DNA of 5,507 nucleotides from positions 31,185-36,691 of the forward strand of contig DGHX01000065.1 of NCBI GenBank assembly GCA_002392835.1, in the 5' to 3' direction. Made by a program: the position numbers and the translations under genes. Below the pieces are notes generated by a model, which worked only from the letters and a program-made list of their open reading frames with translations, made no database searches and was not told where the DNA came from. This document shows, piece after piece, positions 1 through 5,455 of the stretch. Each line of letters opens with the position of its first letter. Within the stretch, counting starts at the first letter, position 1. The stretch comes from Prevotella sp. UBA3837 (GTDB lineage Bacteria > Bacteroidota > Bacteroidia > Bacteroidales > Bacteroidaceae).

Positions 1-642
1 GCTGTCGGCCTGCACCTTGCAGCAGTCGGCGCTTGTGGCGAAGAGCTGCCTGGTGCTGGCCAGTCCGGCCTTCAGCATGTCGTTCACGCCGTTGCTGGTC
101 AGCGTTGCTCCCGTCACGCAGTCCACCTGTGTTGTTGGGTCGCTGACGTTCTTCACTACCGATAGTGCCACTTCGCTTCCGTCGAACACCTTCTTTCCTA
201 TGAACTTCTCCTGCCAGCTCTGGTCGTCCTTGATTTCGGCTCCCAGTCCGGCGGTCTCGCTCTCGTGGTTGAAGTAGGCTCCGTAGACGGTGGGCTCTTC
301 TCCGTGAATGGCCACATAGCCGCTGATGCCTCCCCAGAGCCCCATGCCCTTCAGGCTGACGACGGTGACCTGCTCTCCGTCCACCTGGCAGATGTAGTAT
401 TTCTGCCCGTTCAGCTCGCTCTCCTGCTTCACCACCTCGGCATATTTTGCCTCGGCCTGCTGGTCGTCCAGCCCTCGCAGGTTCAGCGAGTTCAGTATCT
501 GCTTCTTCACGTCGAGTGCCACGTTGGCTTCCTGCTTGTCCTTCAGCGCCGATGAGACGAAAGCCAGCAGGAAGGCCACTACGACCACCAGTATCGTACT
601 ATATATAATAATGTACGCGTTGCTATTTGTATTTACCTTCAT
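1..642 (-). CDS. nqrC: Na+-translocating NADH:quinone oxidoreductase subunit C (NqrC), 3' end cut off by the window edge
   Basis: NqrC is the flavin-carrying subunit of the Na+-NQR complex, anchored in the membrane by an N-terminal helix. The frame starts at ATG 642-640 and stays open for 214 codons to position 1 without a stop, so the C-terminus is missing. Residues 9-33 (AYIIIYSTILVVV and following) form one hydrophobic helix. An FMN-bind domain follows, with GMGLWGG at residues 99-105, HESETAGLG at 126-134, and the flavin attachment motif TGAT at 177-180. By family knowledge Thr180 carries FMN through a phosphoester bond made by ApbE. The usual motif is SGAT, so Thr at the first position is a mild variant. 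The last visible residues (SADCCKVQADS) form a polar tail with two adjacent cysteines. The start lies 14 bases after the nqrB stop, as expected within an operon. No good Shine-Dalgarno sequence is visible, which is normal in this phylum. Confidence 0.95.
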   Translation of the reverse strand, partial: MKVNTNSNAYIIIYSTILVVVVAFLLAFVSSALKDKQEANVALDVKKQILNSLNLRGLDDQQAEAKYAEVVKQESELNGQKYYICQVDGEQVTVVSLKGMGLWGGISGYVAIHGEEPTVYGAYFNHESETAGLGAEIKDDQSWQEKFIGKKVFDGSEVALSVVKNVSDPTTQVDCVTGATLTSNGVNDMLKAGLASTRQLFATSADCCKVQADS

Positions 643-656
643 AATGCTTGTTGCTC

Positions 657-1823
657 TTAGTGTTTCATTCGGTTGGCTCGCTTAGTGATGTTGCGCTCCA
701 CGACGAAGTGGTCGATGGTGGGTGCAAACATGTTCATCAGCAGTATGGCGAGCATCATTCCCTCGGGGTATCCGGGGTTCATCACACGTATGACGATGGC
801 CATGACGCCTATGAGCAGTCCGTAGATGTACTTTCCCGTCTCGGTTCGTGCCGATGTGACGGGGTCGGTGGCCATGAACACTGCTCCGAAGGCGAATCCT
901 CCCAGCACCAGGTGCTCGTACCAGCTGATGGGTGTGCTGCCCGTTGCGTTGAAGAGTGCTGCTGTCAGTGCTCCTCCCACGAAGACGCTGAGCATGGTCT
1001 TCCACGATGCGATGCCTGTGACGAGCAGCAGCAGTGCTCCCAGCCCGATGGCGATGACGCTTGTCTCGCCGATGCTGCCGGGTATGAAGCCGCATATCAT
1101 GTCACACAGGCTGGTGCCGGTGGTCACGGGGTCGATGCCCTGTCCCACCGTGGCCAGTGGCGTGGCGCTGGTAAATCCGTCTACGAGCTGGTTGCCCAGC
1201 CCCAGAATCTTCTCGTCGGCCACCCACACCTTGTCGCCGCTCATCACCGAGGGGTAGGCGAAGAAGAGGAAGGCGCGGCAGATGAGTGCCGGGTTGAAGA
1301 TGTTCATGCCCGTTCCGCCGAATATCTCCTTGCCTATGATGACGGCGAAGGCCACGGCGATGGCCAGTATCCAGAGCGGGCAGTTCACGGGTACTATCAG
1401 GGGTATGAGTATTCCGCTCACGAGGAATCCCTCCTGTATCTCCTCGCCCTTCCACTGTGCCCAGGCAAACTCTATGCCCAGTCCTACGATGTAGCTGACG
1501 AGAATCTTTGGCAGCACTGCCAGGAATCCGTAGAGGAAGATGCTCAGGAACGATGCCTCTCCCAGCGTTCCGGCTGCCAGGTAGTTCTGGTAGCCCACGT
1601 TGTACATGCCGAAGAGCATGGCAGGCATCAGTGCCAGCACCACCACGCTCATGATTCGCTTCGAGTCGATGGCGTCGTGTATGTGGACGCCGCTCTTCGC
1701 CGTCTTGTTGGGGACGTAGAGGAACGTCTCAAAGCCGTCGAACAGCGAGTGCAGGGCGTGCAGCTTGCCGTCTTTCTCGAAGTTCGGCTTTATCTTGTTC
1801 AGGTAATTTCTTAAAAAGCCCAT
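657..1823 (-). CDS. nqrB: Na+-translocating NADH:quinone oxidoreductase subunit B (NqrB)
   Basis: NqrB is the large integral membrane subunit of Na+-NQR. In the family it carries a covalent FMN and takes part in quinone reduction and sodium transport. This 388-residue protein starts with MGFLRNYLNKIKPNF and has about nine or ten hydrophobic segments (near 57-77, 92-118, 132-166, 253-271, 277-292, 303-319, 332-348 and 355-373, some of them double). The flavinylation motif DGFTSATPLA is at 215-224, with Thr221 the likely FMN-linked residue, equivalent to the Thr of the SGAT-type motif in Vibrio NqrB. GSIGETS (249-255) and NPGYPEG (349-355) are further conserved NqrB/RnfD-type landmarks. The length is slightly shorter than the roughly 410 residues of Vibrio NqrB, as I expect for Bacteroidetes. 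The gene lies 61 bases after nqrA and 14 bases before nqrC. Base composition is less G+C-rich than in the plus-strand genes. Confidence 0.97.
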   Translation of the reverse strand: MGFLRNYLNKIKPNFEKDGKLHALHSLFDGFETFLYVPNKTAKSGVHIHDAIDSKRIMSVVVLALMPAMLFGMYNVGYQNYLAAGTLGEASFLSIFLYGFLAVLPKILVSYIVGLGIEFAWAQWKGEEIQEGFLVSGILIPLIVPVNCPLWILAIAVAFAVIIGKEIFGGTGMNIFNPALICRAFLFFAYPSVMSGDKVWVADEKILGLGNQLVDGFTSATPLATVGQGIDPVTTGTSLCDMICGFIPGSIGETSVIAIGLGALLLLVTGIASWKTMLSVFVGGALTAALFNATGSTPISWYEHLVLGGFAFGAVFMATDPVTSARTETGKYIYGLLIGVMAIVIRVMNPGYPEGMMLAILLMNMFAPTIDHFVVERNITKRANRMKH

Positions 1824-1884
1824 GGTGAGATTTACGATTTTCTTGTTTTCGATTTACTGTTTTTCCCTTTTTGCCGGCTGTGCG
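1824..1884 (-). other. A-rich nqrA-nqrB intergenic leader
   Basis: These 61 bases separate nqrA from nqrB inside the operon. Read on the minus strand they are A-rich before the nqrB start, as is common for Bacteroidetes translation initiation regions. GTAAATC occurs twice on the minus strand (plus-strand GATTTAC at 1829-1835 and 1851-1857). I see no hairpin with a U-tract, so transcription probably continues into nqrB. No TAnnTTTG box was found here. Confidence 0.4.
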
Positions 1885-3252
1885 TCAGCTGTTCTCCTTC
1901 CGCAGGTTGTTAAGTCCCTGTCGCACAATGCGCTGCAGCTCCAGCTTCGAGCTGTCCACGAACTCTGCCAGGGCGAAGTCCTCGGGGCTCACCTCGTATA
2001 TTCCCAGCTGCTCCATCCTGTCGATGTCGCCGGTGATGATGGCCTTGACGAGGTATTCGCCGTAGATGTCCATGGGCAGCACGCGGTCATACTCTCCGCT
2101 CATGATGATGTGCCGCTCGCCGCCCTTCACCCGTGCGTCGAGGGCATACTCCTTCTTCTTGCCGAAGAGCCATGCGAAGTAGCTGCGGTTCACCGAGAAC
2201 TGCTTCAGTCGTGGCATGGCCCATCCCAGCAGCTCGTCGGCGTCGTCGCCCTCGGGTATGACGGTCACCTCCGAGCTGTGTGCGCCCAGGAATCCGTCCT
2301 TCGTGGTCTGCCGCCCGGTGAGCACGTTGCCGTTGACGATGCGCACGTGGTGGCTCTCGTCGTAGCTGTTCGATAGCAGCGTCCTCAGTTCCTGGCCCAC
2401 CTTCATCTCCACGTGGCAGGGTTTCTTCACCTCGCTGCCGCAGAAGGCCACCAGCCGTCGCAGGTCTACGCGCCCGCTGTTGAACAGGCGGCCTATGAAG
2501 AGCACCACCGTTGGGTCGCCGATGGTCCACACCACCTCGCCCTTGTTCACCGGGTCCAGGTGGTTCACCTGCACGCCCACGTTGCCTGCGGGGCACGGGC
2601 CGTCGAACACGGTCAGCTCGGCTATCTGCTCCACCCCCATCTGCTGCAGCTGTGCGTGCAGGTCGGGCTGTATGCCTATGCCCACGTGGGTCTTGGCAAT
2701 CTTCGACAGGGCCGTCAGTCCCGTCATGAAGTCCTGCTCCTGTCCCTGCACCTCGTAGGCGAAGTCGCAGGCCAGGGGCTTGTCGCGCAGTGCCGATACG
2801 AAAATAGCCTTTGGCCGAGTCTCAGGATTGGTTGAGACGGCGTAAGGCAACTGGTTGATGTACCCGAAGATACCGGCATCGAGCAGCGCACTGACGACGG
2901 CCTCGCCGTCCATCCGTGCCACGTCACGCCGTCCGTAGTCCACATAGCTCTGCTCCTTGTCGGCTTCCACCTTCACGCAGAGCACCTTCCTGCGTTCACC
3001 ACGCTCGATGGCCGTCACGCGGCCGCTCACGGGCGAGGCAAACTTCACGTCGGGATACTGCTTGTTCACAAACAGCGCCTCCCCGGCCTTCACCATGTCG
3101 CCCTCGTGCACCACGACCTTCGGCGTCACGCCTTCAAAGTCGTCGGGCACCAGCGCATAGCTGCCATTCGGCTGCAGCTGCAGGCGCTCCTTCTGTGCCT
3201 TTCCCTGCAGGCGAATGTCCAAGCCTTTGTGTAGCTTAATGATATTTGCCAT
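1885..3252 (-). CDS. nqrA: Na+-translocating NADH:quinone oxidoreductase subunit A (NqrA)
   Basis: NqrA is the peripheral cytoplasmic subunit of Na+-NQR and is linked to quinone binding in the family. It is the first gene of the operon. The 455-residue protein starts MANIIKLHKGLDIRLQGKA, a characteristic Bacteroidetes NqrA N-terminus, which fixes the start at 3252. Residues 42-90 resemble a barrel-sandwich (lipoyl-like) fold, with PKVVVHEGDMVKAGEALF and SPVSGRVTAIERGERRKVL. The conserved block FDGPCPAGNVGVQVNHLDPV lies at 217-235 (HLDPV at 231-235), and an SLBB-like segment follows at about 255-315 (RLFNSGRVDLRRLVAFCG). The C-terminal domain ends LELQRIVRQGLNNLRKENS. There are no membrane helices. 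The length is close to the roughly 445 residues of Vibrio NqrA. The gene diverges from the histidine-phosphatase gene across a 119-base region that holds a candidate -7 box. Confidence 0.97.
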   Translation of the reverse strand: MANIIKLHKGLDIRLQGKAQKERLQLQPNGSYALVPDDFEGVTPKVVVHEGDMVKAGEALFVNKQYPDVKFASPVSGRVTAIERGERRKVLCVKVEADKEQSYVDYGRRDVARMDGEAVVSALLDAGIFGYINQLPYAVSTNPETRPKAIFVSALRDKPLACDFAYEVQGQEQDFMTGLTALSKIAKTHVGIGIQPDLHAQLQQMGVEQIAELTVFDGPCPAGNVGVQVNHLDPVNKGEVVWTIGDPTVVLFIGRLFNSGRVDLRRLVAFCGSEVKKPCHVEMKVGQELRTLLSNSYDESHHVRIVNGNVLTGRQTTKDGFLGAHSSEVTVIPEGDDADELLGWAMPRLKQFSVNRSYFAWLFGKKKEYALDARVKGGERHIIMSGEYDRVLPMDIYGEYLVKAIITGDIDRMEQLGIYEVSPEDFALAEFVDSSKLELQRIVRQGLNNLRKENS

Positions 3253-3294
3253 TATATTAAAGTATTAAGTCTTGCTGTCAGCTTAAAAACGATG

Positions 3295-3302
3295 CAAAAT
3301 TA
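3295..3302 (-). promoter_or_regulatory. Candidate -7 box for the nqr operon
   Basis: On the minus strand these bases read TAATTTTG, matching the Bacteroidetes -7 consensus TAnnTTTG. This gives a leader of roughly 35-40 nt before the nqrA ATG. No clear TTTG -33 element is seen about 20 bases upstream; the palindrome at 3321-3333 lies there instead. The assignment is therefore tentative. Confidence 0.4.
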
Positions 3303-3344
3303 AATAAAAAAAATGAAATACCGCCCAGTGCGGAGAAAAAATTG

Positions 3345-3352
3345 TACCTTTG
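3345..3352 (+). promoter_or_regulatory. Candidate -7 box for the histidine-phosphatase gene
   Basis: TACCTTTG matches the Bacteroidetes -7 consensus TAnnTTTG exactly and is followed by C, as is often seen. Transcription would start near 3358-3362, leaving a very short A-rich leader before the ATG at 3372. A good -33 TTTG is not visible; the small palindrome 3321-3333 sits near that position. Confidence 0.5.
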
Positions 3353-3371
3353 CACCCAAAAAAATAGATAC

Positions 3372-3959
3372 ATGACAACTCTTTACCTCATGCGACACGG
3401 CGAGACCGTCGACAATGCCCTCCAGCTGATGCAGGGCCAGGTGCCCGGACAGCTCAATGCCGAGGGGCTCCGCCAGGCCTCCCAGGCCAGCCTCGAGTGG
3501 GCCTCCCGCCACCTCGACGCCGTGGTGAGCAGCGACCTTCGGCGGGCCGTCGACACCGCCGCCATCATGGCCCGCCCCCATGGGCTGGACGTCGTCACCA
3601 CCCCCCTGCTGCGCGAGCGCGACTGGGGCGACTTCACGGGGCGCTACATTCCCGACCTGAAGGGCCTGCCCTGGCCCGACAATGTGGAGAAGCTCGACCA
3701 CCTGCTGCACCGGGCCCGCCGCTTCCTCAGCTTCATCTTCCAGCGCTACCCCGACCAGCAGGTGCTGGCCGTGGGCCACGGCATCATCAACAAGGCCGTG
3801 CAGGCCGTCAGCCGCGGGTGCACCATGCCCGAGGTCAGCCGCATGACCAACGCCGAGGTGCGCACCATCATCATCGACCGCGACTTCATGGCCGCTCTCG
3901 GCGACGGCGAAGCCGAGGGGCAGGGAGTGACAAATGACAGGAATTTCAGCATAACATAA
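3372..3959 (+). CDS. Histidine phosphatase family (phosphoglycerate-mutase-like) protein
   Basis: This 195-residue cytoplasmic protein belongs to the histidine phosphatase superfamily, whose members transfer or hydrolyse phosphate through a phosphohistidine. The N-terminus MTTLYLMRHGETVDN carries the RHGET signature with the nucleophile His9 next to Arg8. VSSDLRRAVDTA (52-63) supplies the second arginine (Arg58), Glu82 in RERDWGDFTG is the likely proton donor, and GHG at 135-137 supplies His136. All four core residues are present, so it should be active. The length suits the small phosphatase branch (GpmB/CobC/PhoE-like) rather than the roughly 250-residue glycolytic GpmA. The substrate cannot be deduced. 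ATG 3372 is preferred over a TTG at 3342, which would overlap the -7 box. Local G+C reaches about 75% in some 60-base rows, clearly above nqrB and nqrC. No terminator is visible before the ilvC promoter. Confidence 0.9.
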   Translation: MTTLYLMRHGETVDNALQLMQGQVPGQLNAEGLRQASQASLEWASRHLDAVVSSDLRRAVDTAAIMARPHGLDVVTTPLLRERDWGDFTGRYIPDLKGLPWPDNVEKLDHLLHRARRFLSFIFQRYPDQQVLAVGHGIINKAVQAVSRGCTMPEVSRMTNAEVRTIIIDRDFMAALGDGEAEGQGVTNDRNFSIT

Positions 3960-3976
3960 GAAAAACGGAAAGAAAA

Positions 3977-4008
3977 TTTGGCCGTTTCGTAACAAATTGT
4001 TATCTTTG
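3977..4008 (+). promoter_or_regulatory. ilvC promoter, Bacteroidetes type
   Basis: A TTTG -33 element (3977-3980) and a TATCTTTG -7 element (4001-4008, consensus TAnnTTTG) are separated by 20 bases, within the usual range for the primary sigma factor of Bacteroidetes. The start site would be near 4013-4016, giving a leader of about 130 nt. A 13-base palindrome (3990-4002) lies between the two elements and touches the -7 box, and GGCCGTTT is repeated at 3980-3987 and 4010-4017. Confidence 0.75.
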
Positions 4009-4012
4009 CGGC

Positions 4013-4141
4013 CGTTTATCAATCACACTCCCCCGTCGCCGTCTCGCGTAGCCGGTGTTTTGGGCCGACAAGACGACTGCCCTCGTGCAGGGTGGGCATG
4101 GTTCCAAGGGGACAAGTTCAACCTCAACAACAAAAACCATT
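4013..4141 (+). promoter_or_regulatory. Long 5' leader of ilvC
   Basis: This stretch lies between the predicted transcription start and the ilvC ATG. It can form a stem between 4035-4044 and 4071-4077 (CGTCT 4040-4044 with AGACG 4071-4075) and a smaller one around 4077-4098 (CTGC with GCAG, or TGCCC with GGGCA). The final 25 bases are A- and C-rich and unstructured before the start codon. There is no run of Ile, Val or Leu codons that would suggest a classical attenuator, and I recognise no known riboswitch class. Confidence 0.35.
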
Positions 4142-5191
4142 ATGGCAGAAATGAATTTTGGTGGCGTCATCGAGACCGTGGTCACCAGCAAGGAGTTCTC
4201 ACTCGAGAAAGCACGCGAAGTATTGAAAGACGAGGTCATCGCCGTCATCGGCTATGGCATCCAGGGTCCCGGCCAGGCCTGCAACCTGCGCGACAACGGC
4301 TTCAACGTCATCGTCGGCCAGCGTGCGGGCAAGACCTACGACAAGGCCGTCGCCGACGGCTGGGTGCCGGGCAAGACCCTCTTCAGCATCGAGGAGGCCG
4401 CCCAGAAGGGCACCATCCTCTGCATGCTGCTCAGCGATGCCGGCCAGATACAGGTGTGGCCCACCATCAAGCAGCACCTCACCCCCGGCAAGACCCTCTA
4501 CTACAGCCACGGCTTTGCCATCAACTGGAGCGACCGCACCGGCGTCGTTCCCCCCACTGATGTCGACGTCATACTCGTGGCCCCGAAGGGCAGCGGCACC
4601 AGCCTGCGCACCATGTTCTGCGAGGGCCGCGGCCTGAACTGCTCCTACGCCGTCTACCAGGATGCCAGCGGCCGTGCCGAGGAGAAGACCATCGCCTTCG
4701 GCATCGGCATCGGAGCCGGATACCTGTTCAAGACCACCTTCGAGCGCGAGGCCACCAGCGACCTCACCGGCGAGCGCGGCTCGCTCATGGGCGCCATCCA
4801 GGGCCTCCTCCTGGCACAGTATGAGGTGCTGCGCGAGCACGGCCACTCACCCTCCGAGGCTTTCAACGAGACCGTCGAGGAGCTCACGCAGAGCCTCGGC
4901 CCGCTCTTCGGCGAGCGCGGCATGGATTGGATGTATGCCAACTGCAGCACCACCGCCCAGCGCGGCGCCCTCGACTGGGCACCCCGCTTCCACGATGCCA
5001 TCAAGCCCGTCATGGAGTGGCTCTACCTCTCGGTGAAGAGCGGCATCGAGGCACAGATCAGCATCGACGCCAACTCGAAGCCCGACTACCGCGCCGGCCT
5101 GGAGAAGGAGCTCGAGGCCATGCGCAACCAGGAGATGTGGCAGGCCGGAGCCGTCGTGCGCCAGCTGCGCCCGGAGAACAGCGCCGACTGA
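4142..5191 (+). CDS. ilvC: Ketol-acid reductoisomerase (IlvC)
   Basis: IlvC converts acetolactate and acetohydroxybutyrate to the dihydroxy acids of valine, leucine and isoleucine synthesis, using NAD(P)H and Mg2+. The 349-residue protein has an N-terminal Rossmann domain with GYGIQGPGQ at 37-45 and the cofactor-selecting loop VGQRAGKTYDKA at 58-69. SHGFAI (122-127) carries the conserved His123. The helical domain has DLTGE (207-211) and FNETVEE (241-247), giving the metal ligands Asp207, Glu211, Glu243 and probably Glu247, and STTAQRG (269-275) with substrate-contacting Ser269. The length fits a class I enzyme. ATG 4142 (MAEMNFGGV) matches the start of Bacteroides homologues such as MAQLNFGG. 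A GTG at 4055 in the same frame would add 29 low-complexity residues inside the leader and is rejected. ilvC has its own promoter, and no other ilv or leu gene is in the window. Confidence 0.98.
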   Translation: MAEMNFGGVIETVVTSKEFSLEKAREVLKDEVIAVIGYGIQGPGQACNLRDNGFNVIVGQRAGKTYDKAVADGWVPGKTLFSIEEAAQKGTILCMLLSDAGQIQVWPTIKQHLTPGKTLYYSHGFAINWSDRTGVVPPTDVDVILVAPKGSGTSLRTMFCEGRGLNCSYAVYQDASGRAEEKTIAFGIGIGAGYLFKTTFEREATSDLTGERGSLMGAIQGLLLAQYEVLREHGHSPSEAFNETVEELTQSLGPLFGERGMDWMYANCSTTAQRGALDWAPRFHDAIKPVMEWLYLSVKSGIEAQISIDANSKPDYRAGLEKELEAMRNQEMWQAGAVVRQLRPENSAD

Positions 5192-5224
5192 GCCGCGGGC
5201 TGAGCCGAGGGCTGCCTGTCGCGC

Positions 5225-5252
5225 AGACAGCGGCCTGTGACTGCTGTCTTTT
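5225..5252 (+). terminator. Likely intrinsic terminator of ilvC
   Basis: AGACAGC (5225-5231) pairs with GCTGTCT (5243-5249). The stem can extend to nine pairs with a G-T and a G-C pair (5232-5233 with 5241-5242), leaving a 7-base loop. The 3' arm runs into TTTT (5249-5252). It lies 33 bases after the ilvC stop. The U-tract is short, so efficiency is uncertain. Confidence 0.5.
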
Positions 5253-5258
5253 CACAGG
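5234..5258. repeat. Inverted repeat overlapping the ilvC terminator
   Basis: CCTGTGA (5234-5240) is perfectly complementary to TCACAGG (5252-5258). The left arm is exactly the apical loop of the preceding hairpin, so the two stems interlock. On either strand this stem competes with the 5225-5249 stem or forms a tight pseudoknot with it. Confidence 0.5.
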
Positions 5259-5260
5259 AA

Positions 5261-5290
5261 AAGGGGGTGCTTCACTTGAAGTGCCCCCTT
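5261..5290. terminator. Bidirectional hairpin terminator between convergent genes
   Basis: AAGGGGGTGCTTC (5261-5273) pairs with GAAGTGCCCCCTT (5278-5290) around a 4-base loop, giving 13 pairs with two G-U wobbles. On the minus strand the hairpin is followed by TTTTCC; on the plus strand it is followed only by TTAACG. It sits between the ends of ilvC and the small minus-strand gene, the expected place for a shared terminator. Confidence 0.75.
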
Positions 5291-5322
5291 AACGTGTTTA
5301 GCGTGTTGGCGTTCTTAACGTG
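5288..5322. repeat. Short degenerate 9-base direct repeats
   Basis: CTTAACGTG occurs at 5288-5296 and 5314-5322, with the related TTTAGCGTG at 5297-5305 directly after the first copy. A weaker TTGGCGTT lies between. The array overlaps the 3' edge of the bidirectional terminator. Function unknown. Confidence 0.4.
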
Positions 5323-5338
5323 CCTGTCGTCCTTCGTG

Positions 5339-5455
5339 TCACAGCAGTGGGCCCAGGCCCATGCAGCTGGTGGTGGTGGCGGCGGTGATGGCCGCCGTGA
5401 TGGCCGCGGCAATGATCTGCCAGAGGCGGCTCCAGAATGCGGTGTTGGGTTTCAT
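5339..5455 (-). CDS. Small hydrophobic protein resembling the Bacteroidales 'smalltalk' family
   Basis: This ORF encodes 38 residues. It begins MKPNTAFWSRLWQIIAAA, continues with an alternating Ala/Ile/Thr hydrophobic stretch (about residues 14-29), and ends TTTSCMGLGPLL. The layout (short basic, Trp-containing start; one hydrophobic segment; a TSCMG-type ending) matches small proteins annotated in many Bacteroides and Prevotella genomes as 'smalltalk protein', as far as I can judge from memory. The protein probably inserts in or exports across the inner membrane. TTSC resembles a degenerate lipobox but lacks the usual Leu at -3. The start ATG 5455-5453 is preceded by A-rich sequence without a Shine-Dalgarno, and no TAnnTTTG box is visible up to the window edge. 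In known genomes such genes often follow an HU-like DNA-binding protein gene, which would lie to the right of the window. No molecular function is established. Confidence 0.7.
   Translation of the reverse strand: MKPNTAFWSRLWQIIAAAITAAITAATTTSCMGLGPLL

Noticed and set aside
648..1814. A 388-codon open frame antisense to nqrB
   Set aside because: It lies codon-on-codon opposite nqrB and encodes an implausible His-, Gln-, Asp- and Cys-rich product. Absence of stops is explained by nqrB codon bias.
3171..3184. GCTGCAGCTGCAGG palindromic repeat
   Set aside because: It lies inside nqrA and is explained by the coding sequence for alternating Leu-Gln residues.
3342..3371. Upstream TTG start for the histidine phosphatase
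   Set aside because: It would overlap the TACCTTTG promoter box, and RHGET proteins of this family begin only a few residues before the motif, as from ATG 3372.
3300..4022. A 240-codon open frame antisense to the histidine-phosphatase gene
   Set aside because: It is made open by very high G+C and has low-complexity Gly/Ala/His/Val composition. The plus-strand gene has clear catalytic motifs.
4055..4141. N-terminal extension of IlvC from a GTG codon
   Set aside because: The added 29 residues are low-complexity and unlike IlvC, while MAEMNFGG at 4142 aligns with homologue starts.
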